Shown: positions 9,370 to 17,174 of the stretch, piece by piece
Numbering within the stretch: the stretch's first letter is position 1
How the letters are laid out: each line of letters begins with the position of its first letter
From: Planctomycetota bacterium
GTDB taxonomy: Bacteria > Planctomycetota > B15-G4 > JADJEK01
Direction of reading: 5' to 3'
NCBI GenBank assembly: GCA_016709145.1
Contig: JADJEK010000005.1
Span: 248,001 to 312,000 of the forward strand
Length of the DNA stretch: 64,000 nucleotides
Program-made: the position numbers and the translations under genes
Notes under the pieces: model-generated
The model's input: only the letters and a program-made list of their open reading frames with translations
The model's database searches: none
What the model was told of the DNA's origin: nothing

Positions 9370-9768
9370 GGAACCCCCATTCGGGTGAAGCGCAGGGTGC
9401 GGGACCGGGACGACGGACGACGCGAGAGACACCGACCGCGTGCCGCCGCTCGCACTCCGAGCGGCGGATCAAGATCGCATCAAGATCCGACGCGGCGCGG
9501 ACGGTAACCGACGCGGCGGATTTTTGCACGGGTTCCACTGCCACGTCGTGAGCCCCCCTTCTGAACGCAGAACGCGACCTCGTCGAGCGGCGCAGCTCGC
9601 GTCGAAGGGCTCACGTCGATCAGCGGGAGCTGGAGAGCCGGGAAAATGTGGATTGTCGCGTGACACCGCGCAAGACTTCGTGATGGTCCCGATGCTCGTT
9701 CTCGATATATCGCTGCAGCGAAGGCATTCGTGGCCGCCGCGGCAGTTCTCTTCTGCGGAGCGTCAACG
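9370..9768. other. Intergenic region between divergent secreted-protein genes
   Basis: This is 399 bp with no convincing gene. It should hold divergent promoters for the CotH gene and the FG-GAP gene. An AT-rich TATAT at 9706-9710 could be part of a -10 element for the rightward gene. GGAG at 9757-9760 is the ribosome-binding site for the ATG at 9769. Nothing else stands out. Confidence 0.4.
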
Positions 9769-12306
9769 ATGAAGCGCCTCGTCTCACTGGCCCTGGTCCT
9801 CCAGTTCCTTTCGGCCCCGTCCCCGGCCCAGTCCGGCCCGGCCATCCACGGAGAGAACCTCGCGAACACCACGCAGGATCACGCGCTGGAAGGTCATGGC
9901 CTGTCGCAATCCGACCTCGCCGACATCCATGCCGCGATCGACGCGCATCGGCATGCCGTGGCGGACGGCATGGATGGCTTCACAGCACGCAATCCTGGCC
10001 AGCAATGGAGTTTGCGCTTCGACGGCCGCGCCTTCCTCGTCGATCCGGACCGGGGCGACTGGGCCTGGGGACTGGAACTTCTGAGCTACGGTCGCACCGG
10101 CGCGGAGCGATCGGTCGCCCGCCCCGCGCGCGCCTACACCGAGAGCACGCGCGTCAGCTACGAATGGGACAGCTCGCTGACCGAGTGGTATCTGAACGAT
10201 CAGCGCGGTCTGGAGCACGGCTACACGCTGCTCGAGCGCCCCGCGGGCGCCGACGCCGAGATCCAGTTCACGCTCGCGGTGCGCGGCGACCTGCAGCCGC
10301 GCCTCGGTTCCGACGGACGAAGCATCTCCTTCGTCGATGCCGGCGAGCGCAACGTGCTCGACTACGGCGGCCTGACCGTCTTCGACGCCGACGGCGTGAC
10401 ACTGCCCGCCCGCTTCGTGCTGCCGACCCAGCCCAACTCGGCCGGATCGACCAGCGGCTCGACATCCGGGGCCGAGGCGACGCTGGCCTTGGTCATCGAC
10501 GATGAAGGCGCGCGCTACCCGTTGACGATCGATCCCGTCGCGCAAGAGGCTTACATCAAGTCGTCCAACAGCCAGTTCGGCGACGGATTCAGTTTTTCTC
10601 TAGCTACTTCGGGCGACACGCTCGTCGTGGGCGCCTTCTCCGAGGACAGCGCGGCCACGGGCGTCAACGGCAACCAAGCCGACCAATCCGGCGGCACCTC
10701 GGGCGCCGCCTATGTCTTCGTGAGAAGCGGAGGCGTCTGGACCCAGCAGGCTTATCTGAAGGCCTCCAACACCGGAGTGAGTGACCAGTTCGGCACCGCG
10801 GTCGACATCGACGGCGACACGATCGTGGTCGGCGCTTGGGCGGAGGACAGCAACGCCACAGGAGTCGACGGCAACGGCGCCAACAACAGCCTCACGGACT
10901 CGGGCGCTGCGTACGTCTTCACGCGCAGCGGAACGACCTGGAGCCAGCAGGCGTACCTCAAGTCACCCGCCGGTGGCTTCGACGACTCGTTTGGCCTTTC
11001 GGTAGCAGTCTCGGGCGACACGGTGGTCGTCGGCGCGCATCAAGAGGACAGCAACGCCACCGGCATCAACGGGAACTCCACGAACAACAGTTCCTTCAAC
11101 GCGGGTGCTGCATACGTCTTTGCGCGAAGCGGAACGACCTGGACCCAGCAGGCCTATCTCAAGGCTTCGAACACGAGTCCGAACGACCAGTTCGGGCGGT
11201 CGGTCGGGGTGTCGGGCGACACCATCGTGATCGGGGCCTACCAGGAGGACAGCAACTCCACCGGCGCAAATGGCGACCAAGTGAACAATCTGGCCTCGGC
11301 TTCCGGCGCGGCATACGTCTTCCTTCGAAGCGGCACGACATGGAGCCAGCAGGCCTATCTCAAAGCCTCGAACACCGGGGCGGAGGACCAGTTCGGCTAC
11401 TCGGTCAGCGCGGAGGGCGATTCGATCGTGGTCGGTGCTTTCAGCGAAGACAGCAGCGCCACCGGAGTCAACGGCAACCAGGCCGACAATGGCGCCCTGC
11501 ACTCCGGCGCGGCCTATGTTTTCACGCGCAGCGGCACGGTGTGGAGCCAGCAGGCCTACCTCAAAGCCTCGAACACCGAAGGCGGCGATTCGTTCGGCTG
11601 GTCGGTGGACATCTCAGGTGACCGAATCGTCGTGGGCGCATCCCAGGAGTCGAGCCAGGCGACAGGAGTCGACGGCAATCAGAGCGACAACAGCCAGCAC
11701 TGGGCCGGCGCAGCCTACGTCTTCGATCGCTCCCTCGGTCTCTGGGGCCAAACCGCCTACCTGAAGGCTTCGAACACCGAGGCCGGCGATCAGTTCGGCT
11801 GGGATGTGGCGGTCGCAGGCGACATGGTGGTCGTCGGTGCGCCGTTCGAGGACAGCCAGGCAGTGGGCATCGGCGGCTTTCAGGGAAACGATCCGTTCCT
11901 GGGCATCCAATCCGGAGCTGCCTACGCATTCGCGGTCAGTTCTGGACAGTTCATCGATCTGGGCAATGGATTGGCTGGCAGCACGTCCCCGCTGCTGACG
12001 GGCGGCGGCTCACTCGCCTCGGGCGGCAACTTCGCGCTCACGATGACCGCCCTGCCCGCCGCCACGACCGCTTACGTCATCGTCGGCAACGCGACGCTGT
12101 TCGCGCCGTTCATGGGCGGCATCCTGGTCCCGACCATCGACCTGGTCATCCCTCTCCCCACGGGGTCGGGCACGGTGGTCATCCCGGCGACGACGCCACC
12201 GGGCATCCCGAGCGGCGTCTCGATCTACGTACAAGCCTGGATGCCGGACGCTGGCGGTCCCGTCGGCTTGTCCGCGACGAACGCGCTGCAGTGCAAGTTT
12301 CCCTAA
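9769..12306 (+). CDS. Secreted seven-repeat FG-GAP beta-propeller protein
   Basis: The product has 845 residues; the ATG at 9769 follows GGAG with 8-nt spacing and starts a signal peptide (KRLVSLALVLQFLSAPSPAQS). Residues ~25-255 form an N-terminal region of unknown type. Seven near-identical 67-residue FG-GAP repeats follow (residues ~261-729). Each has the pattern AYLKASNT..DQFG.SV...GD.IVVGA..EDS.ATGVNGNQ...GAAYVF.RSG..W.QQ, enough for one closed seven-bladed propeller. The terminal ~115 residues are the shared secreted module (ending SIYVQAW and SATNALQCKFP). It probably mediates adhesion or is cell-surface or extracellular. No catalytic motif is visible. Confidence 0.87.
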   Translation: MKRLVSLALVLQFLSAPSPAQSGPAIHGENLANTTQDHALEGHGLSQSDLADIHAAIDAHRHAVADGMDGFTARNPGQQWSLRFDGRAFLVDPDRGDWAWGLELLSYGRTGAERSVARPARAYTESTRVSYEWDSSLTEWYLNDQRGLEHGYTLLERPAGADAEIQFTLAVRGDLQPRLGSDGRSISFVDAGERNVLDYGGLTVFDADGVTLPARFVLPTQPNSAGSTSGSTSGAEATLALVIDDEGARYPLTIDPVAQEAYIKSSNSQFGDGFSFSLATSGDTLVVGAFSEDSAATGVNGNQADQSGGTSGAAYVFVRSGGVWTQQAYLKASNTGVSDQFGTAVDIDGDTIVVGAWAEDSNATGVDGNGANNSLTDSGAAYVFTRSGTTWSQQAYLKSPAGGFDDSFGLSVAVSGDTVVVGAHQEDSNATGINGNSTNNSSFNAGAAYVFARSGTTWTQQAYLKASNTSPNDQFGRSVGVSGDTIVIGAYQEDSNSTGANGDQVNNLASASGAAYVFLRSGTTWSQQAYLKASNTGAEDQFGYSVSAEGDSIVVGAFSEDSSATGVNGNQADNGALHSGAAYVFTRSGTVWSQQAYLKASNTEGGDSFGWSVDISGDRIVVGASQESSQATGVDGNQSDNSQHWAGAAYVFDRSLGLWGQTAYLKASNTEAGDQFGWDVAVAGDMVVVGAPFEDSQAVGIGGFQGNDPFLGIQSGAAYAFAVSSGQFIDLGNGLAGSTSPLLTGGGSLASGGNFALTMTALPAATTAYVIVGNATLFAPFMGGILVPTIDLVIPLPTGSGTVVIPATTPPGIPSGVSIYVQAWMPDAGGPVGLSATNALQCKFP
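10549..11956 (+). repeat. Seven tandem 201-bp repeats inside the FG-GAP gene
   Basis: Seven consecutive coding repeats of 201 bp (67 codons) encode the propeller blades, and conservation is visible at the DNA level. Recurrent segments include CAGGCCTATCT and CTCGAACACC. Blades 2-6 are closest to each other; blades 1 and 7 are the most divergent, as expected if copies arose by internal duplication. Confidence 0.8.
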
Positions 12307-12489
12307 GCCGTTCGTCCATTGAGGGCGCGAACTGGTCGTCCGTACGCAAGCGAACGGTGCATCGCGTCGAGGGGGTCGGGGCGATGATCCTCGACCACCC
12401 GCGGGCTTTCCACCTTTGACGATCCGCCGCCGCCTCGGCAGCATGGCCCGTTCGTGCGAGCCGTCCCGAGTACTGCGGAGTCCAGAGAC

Positions 12490-13524
12490 ATGAGCCGAGG
12501 TGAAGAACGACGCCGCCGGCGGCGCGACCAGCGCCGGGACCGCCAGCGCCGCTCGAAGGACGACAAGGACGGGACACCGGCCGACGCGGGTGCCGCCAAG
12601 GACGCATCGAAGGAGACCGACGACGGCCTCGAAGAGCGCCTGATGGTCGTCGGCTCGATCATCGAGGAGCGACGCCTGCGCCGCACCGAGATCGTGCTCG
12701 GCCAGCACGAGTTCACCGACGACGCGGAGCGCGTCGAGTTCCTCAAGTCGGACGAGTTCAAGGAGGAGTTGGCCTCGCTCGACGACCAACTCGGCGTCGA
12801 GGAGAAGGCGCAGGACCTCGCGTTCGAAGCCATGGAGGCCACCGAGCGCGAGAAGGCCGTGACCCTCGCCAAGGAGGCGCTCGCGCTCGACCCCGATTGC
12901 GTCGACGCGCGACTGATCCTCGCGACCGAAGCCACGACCGACCCCGACGAGTACGTCACGCTCGTCTACCGCACCGTGCTGGCCGGCGAGCGTTGGCTCG
13001 GCGACGACTTCTACGACGACCACATCGGTCGCTTCTGGCACGTCGCGACCACGCGGCCGTACATGCGCTCGATGCTCGTCTACGGCACCACGCTGTGGGA
13101 ACAGGCCGACCTCGAAGAGGCCGTCGCCGTGTTCGAGGACATGATCGAGCTGAACCCCGATGACCATCAGGGCGCGCGGTTCTTCCTCGTCGGCATCCAC
13201 CTGCAGCGTCGCGACCTCGAGCTCGCGCGCGACGTGCTGCGCTCGGATCCGGACAGCACCGCGGCGACGTTCCTGTGGGGTCGCGTGTTCGAACGCATCC
13301 TGGCCGGCGACGAGGACGGCGCCAAGACGCGCCTCGAGAACGCGCGGCAATGGGCGCCATTGCTCGAGCGTTGGATGCTCGAGAAGGAAGCCGCGCCCGA
13401 GGATCTGTCGATCGCGCAAGCGCGGACCGATCAAGGCGACGCGTTCATGGCGTTGCGGATGCTGATGCCCGCGATCGAAACGCACGCCGAACTCAAGGAA
13501 TGGCTGCGCGGCAAGAAGGCGTGA
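12490..13524 (+). CDS. Tetratricopeptide-like protein with highly charged N-terminus
   Basis: The protein has 344 residues and no signal peptide or membrane segment. The first ~45 residues are strongly basic and then charged (RGEERRRRRRDQRRDRQRR, then Lys/Asp/Ala). The rest is helical. TPR-like helices include EKAVTLAKEALALDPDCVDARLILA, DLEEAVAVFEDMIELNPDDHQGARFFL and DLELARDVLRSDPDSTAATFLWGRVF. It resembles the ST7-like TPR proteins found in many bacteria, an assignment from memory. It sits 67 bp upstream of the ATPase/helicase cluster in the same orientation and could be its first gene or an independent neighbour. I chose the ATG at 12490 over a GTG at 12454, whose extra residues look non-coding. 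Confidence 0.75.
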   Translation: MSRGEERRRRRRDQRRDRQRRSKDDKDGTPADAGAAKDASKETDDGLEERLMVVGSIIEERRLRRTEIVLGQHEFTDDAERVEFLKSDEFKEELASLDDQLGVEEKAQDLAFEAMEATEREKAVTLAKEALALDPDCVDARLILATEATTDPDEYVTLVYRTVLAGERWLGDDFYDDHIGRFWHVATTRPYMRSMLVYGTTLWEQADLEEAVAVFEDMIELNPDDHQGARFFLVGIHLQRRDLELARDVLRSDPDSTAATFLWGRVFERILAGDEDGAKTRLENARQWAPLLERWMLEKEAAPEDLSIAQARTDQGDAFMALRMLMPAIETHAELKEWLRGKKA

Positions 13525-13591
13525 GACGTGCGACCTCGCGAATCGACGCCGGCCTGCTAGCATCCCCGGCTTCGTTCACGGGAGCCTGCTC

Positions 13592-14494
13592 GTGTCCTCG
13601 TCCGAACCCACCGACGCTCCCGTCCCCGCGACGGAAGCGCCCCAGCATCCGTTGGCGAAGCTCGCGCAAGACGCGAAGGCGCGCCTCGACGCGCAGATCG
13701 CCGTGTTCCAGGACGCGACGCGCCTGCTCGCTCCATTGACGAAGCCCGACCTGCTGCTGCGCCCGAAGAAGTTCGAGGACCAGGTGCGCGCCCTCACGTC
13801 GCGCCTCTCCGATCTGCAGCGCAAGGCGCTCGGGCTCGACGAGACGATGTCCGCGCTCGAGACCGGCTGCTCCACGCTGACGGAAGAACTGCGCAAGCGC
13901 ACCGGTCGCGAACTGAAGGCGCGCTGCGAGGCCGAGCGCATCGACTTCCGCGTGGTCTCGAAGGAGCACCCGATCGAAGTGCGCCTCGTGCCGCTGTCGG
14001 TCACGCTCGATTTCGAGAAGGGCCAGGCCCAGTTCAAGTTCGCGCGTGAATCGCTCGCGACGGCGCCGCTCGACGTCGCCGCGATCATCGACACCTACCG
14101 CACGCTCGAGCGCGAACTCGCCGGTCCGTTCGATCCGAAGGCGTACTTCACGCAACTGCGCGAGGCCTACGCGCTCGCGCTCGTGCGCGCGGGCAAGTCG
14201 CTCGGCGATCGCGTCGACATCGTCGACGTGTTGCCGTTCGTCGCGCTGTTGCGTCAATCGAAGGGCTTCCTCGAGAAGCCCGAAAGAGACGCGTTCGTGC
14301 GTTACACGCGCGCCCATTTCGCGTTCGACATCATGCGCTTGCGCGAAGCCGAAGCGCTCGAGCACGACGGCGCTCGCTTGAACCTCGGCGTCGCGACCGG
14401 CAACTCCACCGCGCACAAGAACCGCGTGGTGTACGTCGAGGACGGCGCCGGCGTCGGTGAGTACAAGTTGTCCCTGTTCTTCTCCACGACGTGA
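13592..14494 (+). CDS. Unknown 300-aa protein leading the BREX-like ATPase/helicase cluster
   Basis: The frame starts with GTG at 13592 and I do not recognise the family. Residues 1-25 are a flexible Pro/Ala-rich leader. Residues ~30-115 are predicted helical and coiled-coil-like (LAKLAQDAKARLDAQIAVF, DQVRALTSRLSDLQRKALGL, TLTEELRKRTGRELKARCEA). The remainder mixes strand and helix (IEVRLVPLSVTLDFEKGQAQ) and ends in GEYKLSLFFSTT. It has no membrane segment or signal peptide. It lies 31 bp upstream of the first ATPase and all four genes point the same way, so it is probably a dedicated component of that system. The position suggests a structural or adaptor role, but nothing in the sequence shows a catalytic site. 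Confidence 0.75.
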   Translation: MSSSEPTDAPVPATEAPQHPLAKLAQDAKARLDAQIAVFQDATRLLAPLTKPDLLLRPKKFEDQVRALTSRLSDLQRKALGLDETMSALETGCSTLTEELRKRTGRELKARCEAERIDFRVVSKEHPIEVRLVPLSVTLDFEKGQAQFKFARESLATAPLDVAAIIDTYRTLERELAGPFDPKAYFTQLREAYALALVRAGKSLGDRVDIVDVLPFVALLRQSKGFLEKPERDAFVRYTRAHFAFDIMRLREAEALEHDGARLNLGVATGNSTAHKNRVVYVEDGAGVGEYKLSLFFSTT

Positions 14495-14525
14495 TCGTCG
14501 ACGTTCGCACTGGATCCCCCCCACC

Positions 14526-15917
14526 ATGACCGCATCGATCGACGTCGAGGACCTCCGCAACCTGCTGCTGCGCATGGGCCAAACCGGCCAGCCGCCCGAG
14601 CGCGGCGCCATGCGCGTGAACGTCGGCACCGACAAGCTGCTGGCGACGCTCGACAAGGAAGTGCTCGACCCGATCCGCGCGTACGGGCGCAACTCGGCGT
14701 TCAAGCTGGTCCAGGCCACCTACGGCGGCGGCAAGACGCAGTTCCTGCATTGCCTGCGCGAGATCGCGTGGGACAAGGGCCTCGCCGTGTCGTTGGTCGG
14801 CCTGTCGCCGCAGCACTGCCCGTTCGACGATCTCGCGACGATCTACAAGAACGTCGCCCAAGCGGTCGAGCTCGCGCCCGACGACCCCCACGCGATGCCC
14901 GATCGCGGCATCGACGCGGTGCTGCGCACCGTGGTCGAGCGCAAGCTCGCGACCGTCGAGCACAAGGACGAAGTCCGCAAGTGGCTGCATGACCAGGTCG
15001 ACCGCGCGCGCGTCGAGAGCCACGCGTTCCGCCGCGCCGGCGTGCGCTTCATGGAAGCCGTGCTCGATCGCGATCGCGAACACGAGGACCTGCTCGGCAG
15101 CTACCTGCGCGGCGAGGACGTCGAGCTGTCCGAAGTGAAGGGCATGGGCGTCCGCGAGACGCTCGAAAGTAAGTCCGCGCTGCGCTTCCTGCTCAGCTTG
15201 GTGCAGTTCCTGCGCGCGGCCGGGCTTCCGGGCCTGCTGGTGTTGTTCGACGAGATGGACCGCGTGATGAGCCTGACGGCGAAGCGCCGCATGATCCTCG
15301 CCGACAACTTGCGCGAGCTGATCGACTCGACCGGCCAATCGCGTCTGCCCGGCATGCTGTGGGTCTACGCCGTGCCGCCCGAGTTCGTGACGAACATCGT
15401 CCCCGAGTACCCCGCGCTCGAACAGCGCCTGCGCGGCGCCGCACGCTTCTCGAACGTGAACCCGCTCGCGCCGATCATCGACCTCGACCACCTCGGCTCC
15501 GATCCGGTCAAGTTCCTCGAAGAGATCGGACTGCGCCTCTACGACATCCACGAGGAGGCGTTCTCCGCGGGCCTCGATCGCGAGATGCAGCACGGCAACA
15601 TCAAGGCGCTGGCGAAGCGCCTCGGCGCGACGCAGCTCGAGTCCGGCACGCGCCGCAGCTTCGTGAAGGCCGTGGTGCAGATGCTGTGCGCACAGCGACT
15701 CGCCGAACAGCGCAAGCTCACGGACAAGGAGATCGCCGAGCTGTGCGGCGCTCCGTCGACGTCGACGATGCGCGCACCGACGTCGAGCCGCGCTCGCGCC
15801 GAGGACGACGACGGCGCCCCGCGTCGCGACGACGACCCCGACGCGATCGAAGACGTCACGGACGACGACGACGAGGACGACGGCGAACCGGACCTCGACG
15901 ACGAGGACGTGTTCTGA
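14526..15917 (+). CDS. BREX-type ATP-binding protein (BrxC/BrxD, DUF2791-like), first copy
   Basis: The product is a 463-residue cytosolic ATPase. The Walker A variant is ATYGGGKT at residues 64-71, and Walker B is LLVLFDEMDRV at 237-247. The opening (LRNLLLRMGQTGQPPERGAM), the NVGTDKLLATL segment and the spacing of the motifs are those of the DUF2791 ATPases found as BrxD in type 2 BREX and related loci. The final ~55 residues are an acidic disordered tail (EDVTDDDDEDDGEPDLDDED). The stop codon shares one base with the start of the next ATPase gene (TGATG at 15915-15919), indicating translational coupling. In BREX these ATPases act with PglZ, a methylase and a helicase; here only the helicase is nearby. 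Confidence 0.82.
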   Translation: MTASIDVEDLRNLLLRMGQTGQPPERGAMRVNVGTDKLLATLDKEVLDPIRAYGRNSAFKLVQATYGGGKTQFLHCLREIAWDKGLAVSLVGLSPQHCPFDDLATIYKNVAQAVELAPDDPHAMPDRGIDAVLRTVVERKLATVEHKDEVRKWLHDQVDRARVESHAFRRAGVRFMEAVLDRDREHEDLLGSYLRGEDVELSEVKGMGVRETLESKSALRFLLSLVQFLRAAGLPGLLVLFDEMDRVMSLTAKRRMILADNLRELIDSTGQSRLPGMLWVYAVPPEFVTNIVPEYPALEQRLRGAARFSNVNPLAPIIDLDHLGSDPVKFLEEIGLRLYDIHEEAFSAGLDREMQHGNIKALAKRLGATQLESGTRRSFVKAVVQMLCAQRLAEQRKLTDKEIAELCGAPSTSTMRAPTSSRARAEDDDGAPRRDDDPDAIEDVTDDDDEDDGEPDLDDEDVF

Positions 15918-17107
15918 TGATCGGCGGCGCTGCGAACGCGGCGGAGGACATCGCGGACATGCGGCAGGCGATCGAGGCGTTGCGCCTCGGCGTCGTGCCG
16001 GCGAAGCACGTGCTCGACTACACGGTCGGGCGCGACAAGGAACTCGCGAGCTTTCGCGATCTGCTCGCCGGCCGGCAAGGCTTGCGCCTCGTGTTCGGCG
16101 ATTACGGACGCGGCAAGACCCACCTGCTCGAGCTCTACGAACAGCTCGCGCAGGAGCAGGGCTTCGTCACCGCGCGCATCGTGTTGAACCCGAAGGCCAC
16201 GCCGCCCTCGCATCCACAGCGGCTCTACCGCGCGGTGCTGTCGCGGCTGTCGTATCCGGGCGAGACGACGCTAGGGCTCGACCCGCTGCTGCGTCGGCTC
16301 GAACACAGCGACGCGCACGCGCTGCCCGGCGGCGAGCGCTACTCGCGCTTCTTCTCGCCCGTGCTGTTCGCGCGTCGCAGCGGCGACGACGAGCTGCGCG
16401 ATTGGATGCAGGACTACATCGAGGGCTTCAACATCGACCCCGACGACGTCAGCCGCGAGCTGGCGAAGAAGGGTTGGCGCGGCCAGCGTATGCTCGCGCT
16501 GTCGGACTTCCGCACGTACGGCCGCATGTACACGCACATGCTCGGCACGCTCGCGGATTGGGCCGCGGACGCGGGCTTCAAGGGCCTCGTGCTGTTGCTC
16601 GACGAAGTCGAACGCGTCGACGTGCTGACCAAGGAACAACAAGAACTCGCGCGCGAAGTCCTCGCGCACTTCGCCGCGGCGACGCTCGACGACTCGCTGC
16701 TGCGCTTCCATCCCGAGCAGCTCTACAAGGGCGGCCATTCGGTGCATCGCTCGTTCGCGATCAAGTACGCGGCGACGCAGCCGTTCGCCGTGGTCATGGC
16801 GTTGACGCCGCTCGACGGCATCCTGCAGATCTGCGATTCGATCGTGACCGAGCGCGGGCTGCGCCAGGACCTCGCGGGCTTCGGACCCGACGAGCACGCG
16901 GCGCTCGTGGTGAAGCTGACGGCGCTCTACGAGAACGCGCATCCGGGCTTCGTCTCGAGCGAGAACGTGCGCGAACGCATCCGCGCGTTCGTCGACGGCC
17001 AAGCCCGACGCGGCGTCGACGCCGCGCGTCACGTCGTCGCCGCGGTCGTCTGTCTGCTCGACGTCGCGCGCCTCGTGCCCGAGCGGTTCGAGAAGGCGCT
17101 GGCTTGA
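15917..17107 (+). CDS. BREX-type ATP-binding protein (BrxD, DUF2791-like), second copy
   Basis: The product is a 396-residue P-loop ATPase related to the preceding one but shorter. Walker A is GDYGRGKT at residues 61-68, and Walker B is GLVLLLDEVERV at 223-234. The segment QAIEALRLGVVPAKHVLDYTVGRDKEL before the P-loop is the usual entry of BrxD proteins. The ATG overlaps the previous stop by one base, so the two ATPases are probably made in fixed ratio and could form a heteromer. It is followed 67 bp later by an Lhr-like helicase, the same order (brxD then brxHI) as in type 2 BREX. There is no sign of degeneration. Confidence 0.83.
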   Translation: MIGGAANAAEDIADMRQAIEALRLGVVPAKHVLDYTVGRDKELASFRDLLAGRQGLRLVFGDYGRGKTHLLELYEQLAQEQGFVTARIVLNPKATPPSHPQRLYRAVLSRLSYPGETTLGLDPLLRRLEHSDAHALPGGERYSRFFSPVLFARRSGDDELRDWMQDYIEGFNIDPDDVSRELAKKGWRGQRMLALSDFRTYGRMYTHMLGTLADWAADAGFKGLVLLLDEVERVDVLTKEQQELAREVLAHFAAATLDDSLLRFHPEQLYKGGHSVHRSFAIKYAATQPFAVVMALTPLDGILQICDSIVTERGLRQDLAGFGPDEHAALVVKLTALYENAHPGFVSSENVRERIRAFVDGQARRGVDAARHVVAAVVCLLDVARLVPERFEKALA

Positions 17108-17174
17108 TCGCGGGCCGCACCCGTCCGAGCAGTGCTGCGTCGGCGCAGCCTCGGCCGGACCGGGGTCGGCACCC

